Shown one piece after another: positions 53,000 to 63,573 of a DNA stretch of 64,000 nt. This stretch comes from Rhodospirillales bacterium (lineage in GTDB: Bacteria > Pseudomonadota > Alphaproteobacteria > CACIAM-22H2), in assembly GCA_016794025.1 (NCBI GenBank), contig JAEUKX010000074.1, forward strand, positions 34,182 through 98,181, in the 5' to 3' direction. How positions within the stretch are numbered: the first letter of the stretch is position 1; each line of letters starts with the position of its first letter. The notes beneath the pieces were generated by a model. That model saw only the letters and a program-made list of their open reading frames with translations. It ran no database searches and was not told the origin of the DNA. A program made the position numbers and the translations under genes.

Positions 53000-54277
53000 A
53001 TGGCCGCCCTCGCGATCCTTCTCGGCTTCCTTTTCCTGTGCATGCTCAATGTGCCCATCGCCGTGGCGCTGGGCACGGTCGCGATCGTCGCCATGGTCGG
53101 CGATCTCGGGTCGGCCGGGCTCATGAATGCGGCCATCGTGATGTTCGAGGGGGCGCGGAAATTCCCGCTCATCGCCATCCCGCTGTTCGTGCTCGCGGGC
53201 GGCATCATGAACGCGACCAGCATCTCGCGCCGCCTGATCCAGTTCTGCAACGCCCTCATCGGGTTCGTGCGCGGCGGCCTCTCGATGGTGAGCATCGTCT
53301 CGTCGATGTTCTTCGCGGAGATCTCGGGCTCGGCGGTCGCCGACGTGGCCGCACTCGGTTCGGTCCTGATCCCCGAGATGAAGAAGCGCGGCTATCCCAA
53401 GGAACTCGCCGCCTCCGTCATGTCGTCCGCGGCCTCGCTTGCGATCATCATCCCGCCGTCGATCCCGATGATCCTCTACGCGGTCATCGCAGATACATCG
53501 GTGGTCAAGCTCTTCATCGCGGGGATCGTGCCGGGCGTACTTGGCGGGCTCTCGCTCATGGCCGTGGCCTACTGGAAGGCGGCGCAGATGGGCCTGCCCT
53601 CGGAGGCGCCCTTCCATCTCGCCAACATCTGGCGCACGTTCAAGGACGCGGGGCTCGCCCTGCTCCTGCCGGTCATCATCCTTGGCGGCATCTTCGGCGG
53701 CGTGGTCACTGCGACCGAAGGCGCGGCGCTCGCGGTCGTGGCCTCGCTTGCCATCGGGCTGATCTACGGCGAGCTCGACCGGAAGATCCTGCGCCAGGCG
53801 CTTGTCGACGGTGTCGTGCAGACGGCCGTCGTGATGCTGCTGGTCGCGACCTCGGCGCTGCTGGGCGTCTACCTGACAGAGACCCAGCTCCCCCAGCGCA
53901 TGGCGGCCGCCCTTCTCGAGTTGACCTCGAACCGCTACGTGATCCTGGCGCTGCTCAACGTCGCCTTCTTCGTGCTCGGCTTCTTCCTGCACGGAGCCGC
54001 CGCGATCATCCTCGTCGTGCCGATCGTGCTGCCGCTCATCACGGCCGCGGGCATCGACCCGATCCATTTCGGCATCGTGCTGACGCTCAACATCGCCGTC
54101 GGCCAGCAGACGCCGCCGGTGGCGAGCGTGCTGATGATCGCCTGTTCGATCGCGAAGTCGAACATGTGGGAGACGTCGCGCACGAACGTCGCCTTCGTGG
54201 CGGCGCTGATCGCCGTGCTGCTGCTGACCACATATGTGCCCGATGTGGCGCTGGGGCTCGTGCGGCTGTTCTACTAG
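53000..54277 (+). CDS. dctM: TRAP transporter large permease
   Basis: 425 residues, many transmembrane helices. DctM couples sodium to import of the ligand brought by DctP. Family motifs include RKFPLIAIPLFVLAGGIMNA, FFAEISGSAVADVAALGSVL, PPSIPMILYAVIADTSVVKL and VGQQTPPVASVL. Start ATG at 53000, four bases after dctQ. It completes a GntR-pdxA2-dctPQM catabolic island. Confidence 0.95.
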   Translation: MAALAILLGFLFLCMLNVPIAVALGTVAIVAMVGDLGSAGLMNAAIVMFEGARKFPLIAIPLFVLAGGIMNATSISRRLIQFCNALIGFVRGGLSMVSIVSSMFFAEISGSAVADVAALGSVLIPEMKKRGYPKELAASVMSSAASLAIIIPPSIPMILYAVIADTSVVKLFIAGIVPGVLGGLSLMAVAYWKAAQMGLPSEAPFHLANIWRTFKDAGLALLLPVIILGGIFGGVVTATEGAALAVVASLAIGLIYGELDRKILRQALVDGVVQTAVVMLLVATSALLGVYLTETQLPQRMAAALLELTSNRYVILALLNVAFFVLGFFLHGAAAIILVVPIVLPLITAAGIDPIHFGIVLTLNIAVGQQTPPVASVLMIACSIAKSNMWETSRTNVAFVAALIAVLLLTTYVPDVALGLVRLFY

Positions 54278-54341
54278 GCGCAGGGGCGTTACCTTCGGGC
54301 GAATGCGGACGAACCGTTGGCCCGAAGGAGATATTCGTCCC

Positions 54342-54776
54342 ATGCACGCCCGCGCCCTTTTCCTCACGCTGATGCTGCCTTGCGGCCCGGTTGCCGCCGC
54401 GGAGCTTGCGTCGCCCTACGGCTTCGAGGCGACCGTCGCGCGCATCGAGGCCGCCGTCGAGGGGAATGCAATGTTCAGGATCGCAACCGCCAGCGCCTCG
54501 CGCGCGGCCGCGGGCCAGGGCATCGCCATTCCCGGCGATGCCGTCGTGCTCGTCTTCCGCAACGATTTTGCGCGGCGTGTCCTCGCGGCCGATCCGAAGG
54601 CCGGGATCGAGGCGCCGTTGCCCTTCCATGTCCGCGAGACGGGCGGCCGCGTCGTGATCGCGTGGAAGAAGCCGTCCGACGTCTATCGGCCTTATGCGAG
54701 TTCGTCGCTCGACGTGACGGCCGCCGAGCTCGACGCCATCTTCGCGAAGATCGCGGCCGACGCCGTGGCGAAATGA
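54342..54776 (+). CDS. Exported DUF302 protein
   Basis: 144 residues. A Sec signal (LFLTLMLPCGPVAAA) leads a DUF302 domain: DAVVLVFRNDFARRVLAADP and PLPFHVRETGGRVVIAWKKP resemble this alpha-beta family. AAGGAG lies 11 bases upstream of ATG, a long but usable spacing. The last four bases overlap the start of the YeeE-type gene (ATGA), so the protein probably works with that transporter in the envelope. Function unknown. Confidence 0.78.
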   Translation: MHARALFLTLMLPCGPVAAAELASPYGFEATVARIEAAVEGNAMFRIATASASRAAAGQGIAIPGDAVVLVFRNDFARRVLAADPKAGIEAPLPFHVRETGGRVVIAWKKPSDVYRPYASSSLDVTAAELDAIFAKIAADAVAK

Positions 54777-55773
54777 ACGAGCTTGCGCCCCTTCTGCTCG
54801 GGGCCGCATTGGGCGCCACGATGGCAGGGGGGCGGATCGGCTTCGCCGTTCCCATGCGCGAGGCGCTCGTCGGGCGCACGCTTGCCCCGCTCCTGCCGAT
54901 GGGCGTGTTCCTTTCCGCCGGAATAGCACTGCACGCCATCGCCTTCGGTGCGTTCGGATTTGGCGGCGGGTTCGTGGCGCCGGCCGGGCTTGCGACTATG
55001 GCGGGTGCGCTTCTGTTCGGCGCGGGCATGCAGGTCGCGAACGGCTGCGGGTCGGGCAGCCTCGTGGCGCTGGGCTCCGGAAGCCGGCGCATGCTCGCGG
55101 TCGTTCCGACTTTCGTGGCGGGCTCGTTTCTCGGCACGCTCGATGCGGCGTTCTGGGATCGCCTGCCGGCGTTCCCGGCCGTTTCGCTGGGGGATGCTAT
55201 CGGCTGGGCGCCGGCGGCGGCCCTGCAGCTTCTTCTGCTCTACGGGATCTGGCGGATGTTCGGCAGGCCATGGGCATCGGCGCGGCGTGCCGTATTGGCC
55301 GCGCTGTTGCTGGCCGCGCTTGCCGTCGTCTGCCTGCCGCTCGTCGGCCATCCGTGGGGCATCACGTGGGGCTTCGCGCTTGCAGGGGCCAAGACGGCGG
55401 TCGCGTCCGGATGGCTTCCTGCAGGAATGTGGGCAGAAGGCTGGCCGGCCGAAGCGCTTGCCGCCCCGCTCCTGGCCGACACGACGGTGCTGATGGATCT
55501 TGGCCTTGTCGCCGGAGCCCTTGCCGCCACCGTGGCGGCCGGCCGCTTCGGCAAGTTCGAGCGGCCCGCCCTGCTCGACTATGCCGGTGCCGCTCTCGGC
55601 GGTCTTGCCATGGGCTACGGGGCGCGCATATCCGGCGGCTGCAATGTGGGCGCGTTCGTGGGCGGCGTTGTCTCGGGCAGTCCGCATGGCTGGCTGTGGC
55701 TCGTCGCGTGCCTTGCCGGCTCGCGCGCCGGCATCGCGATGCGGCCGCTTTTCCGCCCGCCGGGCGTCGTCGT

Positions 55774-55792
<19 letters not shown>
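54773..55792 (+). CDS. YeeE/YedE-type thiosulfate/sulfur transporter
   Basis: 339 residues, about nine transmembrane segments. The two conserved cysteine motifs are present: QVANGCGSGSLVALGSGS and RISGGCNVGAFVGGVVSG, as in TsuA, which moves thiosulfate through cysteine relays. It overlaps the DUF302 gene by four bases. The likely cargo is thiosulfate or another sulfur compound; selenium transport has been suggested for relatives. Its 3' end overlaps the convergent GNAT-nitrilase gene by 19 bases. Confidence 0.88.
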
Positions 55793-57354
<1,562 letters not shown>

Positions 57355-57384
57355 TTCGTGTCTCCTCGGTGTCGCGACGGGCGC

Positions 57385-58017
57385 CTAGATCAGGACCGGC
57401 GGCGCCGCCTGCTGGCGCGTGATCGCCCAGAGATTGAGCGCCGCGAAATCCCAGTTTGCGAGGGATGAAAGGAACGTCTCGACGAAGTCGCGGCGCCGGT
57501 TTCGGTAGTCGACGTAGTAGGCATGTTCCCAGAGGTCGCAGCAAAGGATCGGAATCTGGCTCTGCGCCAGCGGCGTCATCGCATTCGAAGTCGTCGTGAT
57601 CCTGAGCGTATTGCGGTCCGACACGAGCCAGATCCAGCCGCTTGCGAACTGGCCAATCGCGGCCTGGAGGAATGCTTCGCGGAACGTCTCGTACGGGCCG
57701 ATGTCGGACTCGATCCGGCCGAGCAGTTCGTTCGGTGGCATGCCGCCGCCGCCCTGCTTCATCGAATCCCAGAAGAACTCGTGGTTCCAGATCTGCGCCG
57801 CAAGATCGAAGACGCGCGCGCCCGCACCGCCCTCTGGCCCGCCGCGGATGAGGTTCTCGATGTTCGGATCCTCGATGCCCTCGGATTCCGCGATGCGGTT
57901 GAAGGCGTCGACATAGGCCTTGTAGTGGCCCGCATGGTGGATCGAAATCGCCTCGGCGGACAGATGCGGCTCGAGCGCGTCGACGGTGTACGGCAACGGT
58001 TTGACGGCCAGCTTCAT
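57385..58017 (-). CDS. sodB: Superoxide dismutase, Fe type
   Basis: 210 residues, cytoplasmic. Metal ligands are His27, His79 (QIWNHEFFW), Asp161 and His165 (DLWEHAYYVDY). Gln in AAQIWNH and FASGWIWLV with TTTSNAMTPL resemble Fe-SOD rather than Mn-SOD. Ribosome-binding site GGGAG before ATG at 58017. Converts superoxide to oxygen and hydrogen peroxide. Metal preference should be regarded as likely, since cambialistic forms exist. Confidence 0.95.
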   Translation of the reverse strand: MKLAVKPLPYTVDALEPHLSAEAISIHHAGHYKAYVDAFNRIAESEGIEDPNIENLIRGGPEGGAGARVFDLAAQIWNHEFFWDSMKQGGGGMPPNELLGRIESDIGPYETFREAFLQAAIGQFASGWIWLVSDRNTLRITTTSNAMTPLAQSQIPILCCDLWEHAYYVDYRNRRRDFVETFLSSLANWDFAALNLWAITRQQAAPPVLI

Positions 58018-58362
58018 ATGGGGACTCCCCTTTTTCAGGAATGGCGCAACGGACCGCGCCCGCCGGTGCGCGCCTCGTGGCGGCAAACGGGGGATCAGGA
58101 ACGTTGGCTTCGTGCGGTATGCACCGGCGTCGGCCACCCTTGGGGCGGCCCTGTTCGCGTCCGCCAGCCGACATGCACATGGCACCGGTGACGGATTCTT
58201 CGTCCACAGAAGCTACACGCGAAAAGTGGCGGAAAATGGGCACTCGCCCGCGCCATGGAATCGGCACATTCGCTTCCTAGACCCGTAAGGCCGAATTGCC
58301 GAAGGGGTGCCGCGCGTCGGCCTGCCCCGCCAACGAACGCGAACAACGCGACGGAGGGTCCC
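58018..58362. other. Divergent intergenic region, sodB and MscS-family gene
   Basis: 345 bases between two divergent starts. I see no convincing gene or structured RNA. Short open frames exist but lack ribosome-binding sites. It must contain promoters for both genes; no clear -10/-35 pair stands out. Confidence 0.5.
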
Positions 58363-60492
58363 ATGAACCGGTCGATGGCGGCGATTTTCGCCACGTTCCT
58401 ACTTCTCTTTTCTGCTTGGCTGCCGGCCATGGCGGAGACGCCGGCCGATGCCGATCTGGCACGGCTCGAGCAGATCCTGCGCGACCCGCAGGCGCGTTCG
58501 GAGCTGCTGTCGCGCATCGACACGCTGCGTGCCGAGGCACCTGTCGCGGCCGAGGAAGGTGACGCGCACCCCGCCCTTGCCGCGCAACTGCCGGGCTTTG
58601 AGGCCGTCACCCAGACTCTCGCCGAAGTTGCTGAGCGGATCGCAGGCGACGTTGCGGCTCTGCGCGAGGCGTTCGGAAAGCCCGCGGTGCGCGAGCAGAT
58701 CCTGCGCAGCGCCATGCGCATCGCAACGATCCTTCTGCTGGCGGCGCTTGCCGTGCTTGTGACCTCGCGGATTGTCATGCGCCTCGTGCGGACGTTCGAG
58801 GATGCCGGGGCACGCTCGACACTTCGGCGGATCGCCGTCGGGGCTGCGCGCGGACTGCTCGAACTTGCGCCGCCGGCCAGCCTCGTGCTGGCGACCTACG
58901 CCGCGATTGCCGTGATCGGGCCCGCCCGGACGGTACGCGACATCCTGATCGCGCTCGTCCTCGTCGCCGCATCGATCCAGACCGGGCTTGCGATCGGGCG
59001 CCTCGCCCTGCGCCCGGCGGAACCGGAAAGGGGTTTCCTGCCGCTCGACGGGCCGCGCGCGCGCAGCGCCTATGCGTGGATAAGGCGCATCGTCTTCGCC
59101 GTAGGGCTTGGATATGCGGCCACGCGCATCGCGGCGATCATGAACGCATCGCCTGTGGTGGACGAGACGATCCGCTGGACGGCCGGCGTGGCGGTTGCGG
59201 CAATCGCCGCGGCATGTGTCCTGTCAAACCGCCACGCGGTCGCGCACGCGATCGGCGGCAACGTCGCGCGCGACAGGGCGGCGGGATCTGCGGGCGCGCG
59301 TCTGCGGCTTGCGCTCGCCGCCGTGTGGCACCTCGTCGCGATCGGCTACATTGCGGCGGCCTTGGCATTGTGGGGTAGTCGCATTCCCGGCGGCTTCGAA
59401 TACATGGTCCGCGGAACGGCGGCGACGGTCCTGAGCGTGGTGCTCGTGCAGTTCTGCCTTGCCCAGATCGAGCGCCTGTTCGAACGTTCGCGCGCGCATC
59501 TGGATCGTCTGGTCGCGCGCATGCCGCCGCTCGAACGGCGGGCGGAAGCCTATATGCGCAAGCTGCGGCTGGCCGCCGGGATCGCCGTGCGCATCGCGGG
59601 CGCGATCGCCGTCCTGCTGGCCTGGCAGGTCGACGTCACCGGTCTCGCCGCCACACCGGCCGGCGATTTCCTGATCTCGCGCCTCGGGGCGGTCGCGGGC
59701 AGCCTCCTCCTCGCCTATGTCGTGTGGGAGATCGCGGACAGTCTCATCGCCTTCCAGCTCGACCGGCGCGACGCCCATGGGCGAGCGCTGGTCAGCAATT
59801 CGCGGCTGCGCACGCTCCTGCCCCTCATCCGCAACGCGATCCTCGTGGTGATCGTGCTGCTGGCCGGCCTGTCCGTCCTCTCGCAGCTCGGGCTCAACGT
59901 CATGCCGCTGCTTGCAGGTGCCGGCGTCGTGGGGCTTGCGATCGGCTTCGGCTCCCAGACGCTCGTCAAGGATGTCATCACCGGCATCTTCATCCTTGCC
60001 GAGGACACGGTGAACATCGGCGACGTCGCGAAGATCAACGGGATCGGCGGACTGGTCGAGGGCATGACGATCCGGACGATCCGCCTGCGTGACCTTTCAG
60101 GGGTCGTCCACACGATCCCGTTCGGCTCGATCAACGAGATCAGCAACATGACGAAGGACTTCTCGTTCTACCTGCTCGATGTCGGGGTCGCTTACCGGGA
60201 GAGCACCGACCGGGTCGTTGGCGTGCTGCGCGAGGTGTTCGCGACGATCGCCGCGGATGAAAAGTTCCGGGATGACATTCTGGGCGAGCTGGAGGTTCTC
60301 GGCGTCGACCGGTTCGAGGATTCGGCCGTTCACATCCTCGCGCGGATCCGCACGAAACCGCTGCGCCAGTGGGAAATCGGCCGCGAGTTCAACCGCCGCA
60401 TGAAGATGCGCTTCGACGAACTCGGGATCGAGATTCCGTTTCCGCAGCGCGTCGTTCATGTCGTGGGCGAGCCGGCCGTGGCAACGCCCTGA
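58363..60492 (+). CDS. Mechanosensitive ion channel, MscS family
   Basis: 709 residues. A Sec signal peptide (FLLLFSAWLPAMA) and a helical periplasmic region precede multiple transmembrane segments from about residue 125. The conserved pore helix and beta domain are near residue 520: [40 protein letters not shown] and GMTIRTIRLRDLSGVVHTIP. The C-terminal alpha-beta domain ends in FDELGIEIPFPQRVVHV. The length and extra helices resemble the larger MscS-like channels (YbdG/MscK-like). GGAGG precedes the ATG. It protects cells from hypo-osmotic shock. Confidence 0.92.
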   Translation: MNRSMAAIFATFLLLFSAWLPAMAETPADADLARLEQILRDPQARSELLSRIDTLRAEAPVAAEEGDAHPALAAQLPGFEAVTQTLAEVAERIAGDVAALREAFGKPAVREQILRSAMRIATILLLAALAVLVTSRIVMRLVRTFEDAGARSTLRRIAVGAARGLLELAPPASLVLATYAAIAVIGPARTVRDILIALVLVAASIQTGLAIGRLALRPAEPERGFLPLDGPRARSAYAWIRRIVFAVGLGYAATRIAAIMNASPVVDETIRWTAGVAVAAIAAACVLSNRHAVAHAIGGNVARDRAAGSAGARLRLALAAVWHLVAIGYIAAALALWGSRIPGGFEYMVRGTAATVLSVVLVQFCLAQIERLFERSRAHLDRLVARMPPLERRAEAYMRKLRLAAGIAVRIAGAIAVLLAWQVDVTGLAATPAGDFLISRLGAVAGSLLLAYVVWEIADSLIAFQLDRRDAHGRALVSNSRLRTLLPLIRNAILVVIVLLAGLSVLSQLGLNVMPLLAGAGVVGLAIGFGSQTLVKDVITGIFILAEDTVNIGDVAKINGIGGLVEGMTIRTIRLRDLSGVVHTIPFGSINEISNMTKDFSFYLLDVGVAYRESTDRVVGVLREVFATIAADEKFRDDILGELEVLGVDRFEDSAVHILARIRTKPLRQWEIGREFNRRMKMRFDELGIEIPFPQRVVHVVGEPAVATP

Positions 60493-60499
60493 GCCGCCA

Positions 60500-61372
60500 T
60501 CAGCGCAGATACCGGTAGTCGAAGCCGTTGCGGCCGTGGGGCTTGATCAGCCCTGCGGTCGGCCCCGGGAAATGGATCGGCAGGATCACGGTCGGCGTGT
60601 CGCACACGCGCGACAGGAACGACCGGCGCGACTGCGCGGCCTCGGCGCGGTCGTGGCAGAAGATCGTCGACCACTCCGGCTCGCGGCACTGCAGGGCATG
60701 ATGCATCATGTCGCCCGTCACGACGGCGCGCTGGCCCTTCGAGCGGATGTTGACGCACACGTGGCGCGGCGTGTGGCCCGGCGTGGGCGTCAGCGAGAAC
60801 GTGTCGTCGAGCTCGAACGCGCTGTCGACGAGCAGCGCCTGCCCCGCTTCCACGACCGGCCGGCAGTTGTACGTCCACACCGTGCCGGGATGGACGCCGC
60901 CTGCCTTCGCCGCATGCTCCCAGTGTGCGTATTCGTCCTTGTGGAAGATGTACTTGGCGTTCGGGAACGTCGGCACCCATCGGCCGTTCACGAGCCGCGT
61001 GTTCCAGCCCGTGTGGTCGAAATGCAGGTGCGTGCAGAAGACGTGCGTGACGTCCTCGAACGTCAGGCCGGATTTCCGGAAATTGTCGAGCCACGGCGTC
61101 TTGTCGAAATCCAGCGGCGGCGGATAGCCCTTGTCCTCGCCCGTGCACGTGTCGACCAGCACGACGTGGCGCGGCGTGCGCACGACGAAGGTTTGGTAGG
61201 TGATGACCATCCGGCCCGACGCGGCGTCGTACATCTCCGGCTCGAGCGTCGCGAGATGGGCGGCCCCCACCTCGCCGTCATAGGCCGGGAACATGTCGAC
61301 CGGCCGTCGCCACGGCCCGTCCCGCTCCACGATCGAGGTGATGGTGACGTCGCCGATCCGGATCGTCTTCAT
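60500..61372 (-). CDS. MBL-fold metallo-hydrolase
   Basis: 290 residues. The metal motif THLHFDHTGW gives His115, His117, Asp119 and His120; PTPGHTPRHVCV holds the third-site His and TGDMMHHALQC the bridging Asp. The pattern resembles quorum-quenching lactonases and related hydrolases. No signal peptide, so it is cytoplasmic. It follows the ThDP-enzyme gene by 13 bases on the same strand. The substrate is unknown. Confidence 0.88.
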   Translation of the reverse strand: MKTIRIGDVTITSIVERDGPWRRPVDMFPAYDGEVGAAHLATLEPEMYDAASGRMVITYQTFVVRTPRHVVLVDTCTGEDKGYPPPLDFDKTPWLDNFRKSGLTFEDVTHVFCTHLHFDHTGWNTRLVNGRWVPTFPNAKYIFHKDEYAHWEHAAKAGGVHPGTVWTYNCRPVVEAGQALLVDSAFELDDTFSLTPTPGHTPRHVCVNIRSKGQRAVVTGDMMHHALQCREPEWSTIFCHDRAEAAQSRRSFLSRVCDTPTVILPIHFPGPTAGLIKPHGRNGFDYRYLR

Positions 61373-61385
61373 GGGGTGCCCCGCT

Positions 61386-62945
61386 TCAGGTCGCAAGATC
61401 GATGAGGAATGGCCCCGCCTGCCGGAAGCTCTGCCGCATGAGATCGCAAAGCTCGTCGAGCGTCGTGGCGCGCGCGGCCTCCACGCCCATGCCGTTGGCC
61501 AGCCGCACCCAGTCGAGATCGGGGTTCGACAGGTCGAGCATGCCCATCGCGGTCGGGCCCGGCACGGCGCCGACGTTCCTGTATTCGCCGATCAGGATGC
61601 CGTATTTGCGGTTGTTGAGCAGGATCGTCGTGCAGGGCAGCCGCTCGCGCGCCTGCGTCCACAGCGACTGCAGCGAATACATCGCCGAGCCATCGGCCTG
61701 GATGCTGATAACGCGCCGCCTGCCCGCCGCGGCGATCGCGGCCCCCGTCGCCACGGGCAGCCCGTCGCCGATGGCGCCGCCCGCAAGGTTCAGCCAGTCG
61801 TGCGCGGGAGCCGTGTGCGTGAACTTGTAGAGATCGCGCCCGTACGAAACGCTCTCGTTCGACACGATTGAATCGTCCGGCATCAGGGCGGCAAGCGCCG
61901 TCGCCAGCCCCTCCTGCGTGACGGCGCCGCGCGGCGCCTCGGGCCGCGGACCCGGATCGGGGATCGGCGCATCGGGTGCGCCCAGTTCGTCCGCAAGGGC
62001 CTGCAGGGCGGCCTGTGCATCCTGGTCGGCTCGGGAGAGCACATGCAGGTGCGCGTCGGGCCGGTGCTGGAGCGACGGCTTGCCCGGATAGGCGAAGAAG
62101 CCGACGGGCGGTGCCGCGTTGACGAGGATGATGTGCGTATAGGGGGCGAGTGCCGCAATCGCCTGGTCCATCGCATAGGGAATGCGGTCGAGCGCCACGC
62201 GCCCGCGCCCGCGCGAGGCATGCGCGCTGGAAAAGCCGGCCATGAGCTTGGCACCCGTCGCCTGCGCGATGCGCCAGGCAAGACCCAGCGACGGGGCAAG
62301 TGCCGCGGCGTCCGCCAGCATCAGCAGCACATTGCGGTTGCCACGCAGGATGCGCGCGGCCGTCTGCACGGCAAAGGGATCGACCGCCGGCGGCGGCTGC
62401 ACGGGCAGCGGTTCGGCCACGACGCCGCCTGCATTCCACGACGCGTCGGCGGGCAGGACGAGCGTGGCGATCCGGCCCGGTACGCCGCCGGCCGCCTGCA
62501 CGGCAAGTGCCGCATCGCGGCCCACGTCGGCTGCGCGCGCGGTCGTGCGCACCCAGTGCGAGACGGTCCGCGCCATGCCCTCGGTGTCGGCGGTCAGCGG
62601 TGCGTCGTACGGGCGGTGATACGTCGCCTGGTCGCCCACGATGTTGACGATGCCCGCGCGGGCGCGGCGTGCGTTGTGGAGGTTGCCCATGCCATTCGCA
62701 AGGCCGGGACCGCAATGGAGGAGCGTGCAGGCCGGCTTGCGCGCGATGCGCCAGTAGCCGTCGGCCATGCCGGTGACGACGTTTTCCTGAAGGCCCAGCA
62801 CGCAGCGCATGCCCGCGATCCGGTCGAGCGCGCCGACGAAATGCATTTCGCTCGTGCCGGGATTGGCAAAGCACGTGTCGACGCCCGCACGCAGCAGCGT
62901 GTGGACGAGACTCTCCGCGCCGTTCATTTCGTTGGTAGGAGCCAT
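61386..62945 (-). CDS. Acetolactate-synthase-like ThDP enzyme
   Basis: 519 residues. ThDP-dependent decarboxylase/synthase family (acetolactate synthase, benzoylformate decarboxylase). The ThDP glutamate is in VLGLQENVVTGMADGYWR; HCGPGLANGMGNLHNARRA is the usual loop; the diphosphate site reads QADGSAMYSLQSLWTQ with LLNNRKYG. The C-terminal RLANGMGVEAARATTLDEL is typical. It is shorter than anabolic IlvB and has no small subunit nearby, so a catabolic 2-oxoacid role is likely. Cotranscribed with the MBL hydrolase. Confidence 0.87.
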   Translation of the reverse strand: MAPTNEMNGAESLVHTLLRAGVDTCFANPGTSEMHFVGALDRIAGMRCVLGLQENVVTGMADGYWRIARKPACTLLHCGPGLANGMGNLHNARRARAGIVNIVGDQATYHRPYDAPLTADTEGMARTVSHWVRTTARAADVGRDAALAVQAAGGVPGRIATLVLPADASWNAGGVVAEPLPVQPPPAVDPFAVQTAARILRGNRNVLLMLADAAALAPSLGLAWRIAQATGAKLMAGFSSAHASRGRGRVALDRIPYAMDQAIAALAPYTHIILVNAAPPVGFFAYPGKPSLQHRPDAHLHVLSRADQDAQAALQALADELGAPDAPIPDPGPRPEAPRGAVTQEGLATALAALMPDDSIVSNESVSYGRDLYKFTHTAPAHDWLNLAGGAIGDGLPVATGAAIAAAGRRRVISIQADGSAMYSLQSLWTQARERLPCTTILLNNRKYGILIGEYRNVGAVPGPTAMGMLDLSNPDLDWVRLANGMGVEAARATTLDELCDLMRQSFRQAGPFLIDLAT

Positions 62946-63039
62946 TCGCGCCGTCCTGCGGAATCCGGGGAACCACCGAGGTTCGCCCGACAGGAGGCGC
63001 GTTTCAACCGCGTTCGGACGTCAAATGCCCGAAGCGTCC

Positions 63040-63059
63040 GGGGCGGCCGGAGCCGCCCC
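63040..63059 (-). terminator. GC-rich hairpin downstream of cold-shock gene
   Basis: Perfect 8-bp arms GGGGCGGC and GCCGCCCC around CGGA lie 8 bases after the cold-shock stop. No T-run follows on the minus strand, so termination is likely but not canonical. Confidence 0.45.
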
Positions 63060-63067
63060 GTCGCAGT

Positions 63068-63274
63068 TCATGCCGAGCGGAGGTTGACCGCCGACGTCTT
63101 GCCGTTCCGGCCCGTTTCGAGGTCGAAGCTCAGCTTCGCACCCTCGGCGAGGCCCGCCATGCCGGCGCGCTCGACGGCGGAAATGTGCACGAACACGTCG
63201 GCCGTGCCGTCATCGGGCTTGATGAAGCCGTAGCCCTTCGTGCCGTTGAACCATTTGACTGTTCCCGTAGCCAT
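63068..63274 (-). CDS. Cold-shock protein
   Basis: 68 residues, single cold-shock domain. RNP1 [10 protein letters not shown] and RNP2 DVFVHISAV bind single-stranded nucleic acid. [20 protein letters not shown] is the classic start. Ribosome-binding site GGAG before ATG at 63274. It acts as an RNA chaperone; the long leader could regulate its expression in the cold. Divergent from fliG. Confidence 0.96.
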   Translation of the reverse strand: MATGTVKWFNGTKGYGFIKPDDGTADVFVHISAVERAGMAGLAEGAKLSFDLETGRNGKTSAVNLRSA

Positions 63275-63573
63275 GTAAGTCTCTCCAAGATGCAGCGCCC
63301 CCACGACGATCGAGGGGGAACGTCAAATCGGATCGGGGAGGAATTCTCGGAGGGCACCAGGGGGGCCATCAGGAATAAGCCCAACCTGTTTGACGGCCGC
63401 AACATGCCGCGTAACGCAACGGTTTACAACACGAATTGTGATGCCGCCCCCCGCCCCGGCCGCCACCCCCCACTGACCCGTTTAAATCCTCCGCAATCGC
63501 TGTTAGCGTCCTAAGAGCTTGTCAGGAAGCGCCGATTCGGCGCTGCCGCGACCGCCACCCGGGGGTGTCCCAC
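63275..63573. other. Divergent intergenic region, cold-shock gene and fliG
   Basis: 299 bases with no gene. It contains the long leader of the cold-shock gene and the promoter region of fliG. A hairpin (AGCGCCG-ATT-CGGCGCT) spans 63528-63544, about 30 bases before fliG. No classic sigma-54 or sigma-28 site was found by eye. Confidence 0.5.
63373..63402 (-). promoter_or_regulatory. Possible promoter of the cold-shock gene
   Basis: Minus strand TTGCGG at 63397-63402 and TTATTC at 63373-63378 with an 18-base spacer. If used, the leader would be about 90 bases, in line with cold-shock genes. Weak match. Confidence 0.3.

Noticed and set aside
57986..58288. Open frames in the sodB/MscS intergenic gap
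   Set aside because: No ribosome-binding sites or recognisable domains; one overlaps the 5' end of sodB in antisense.
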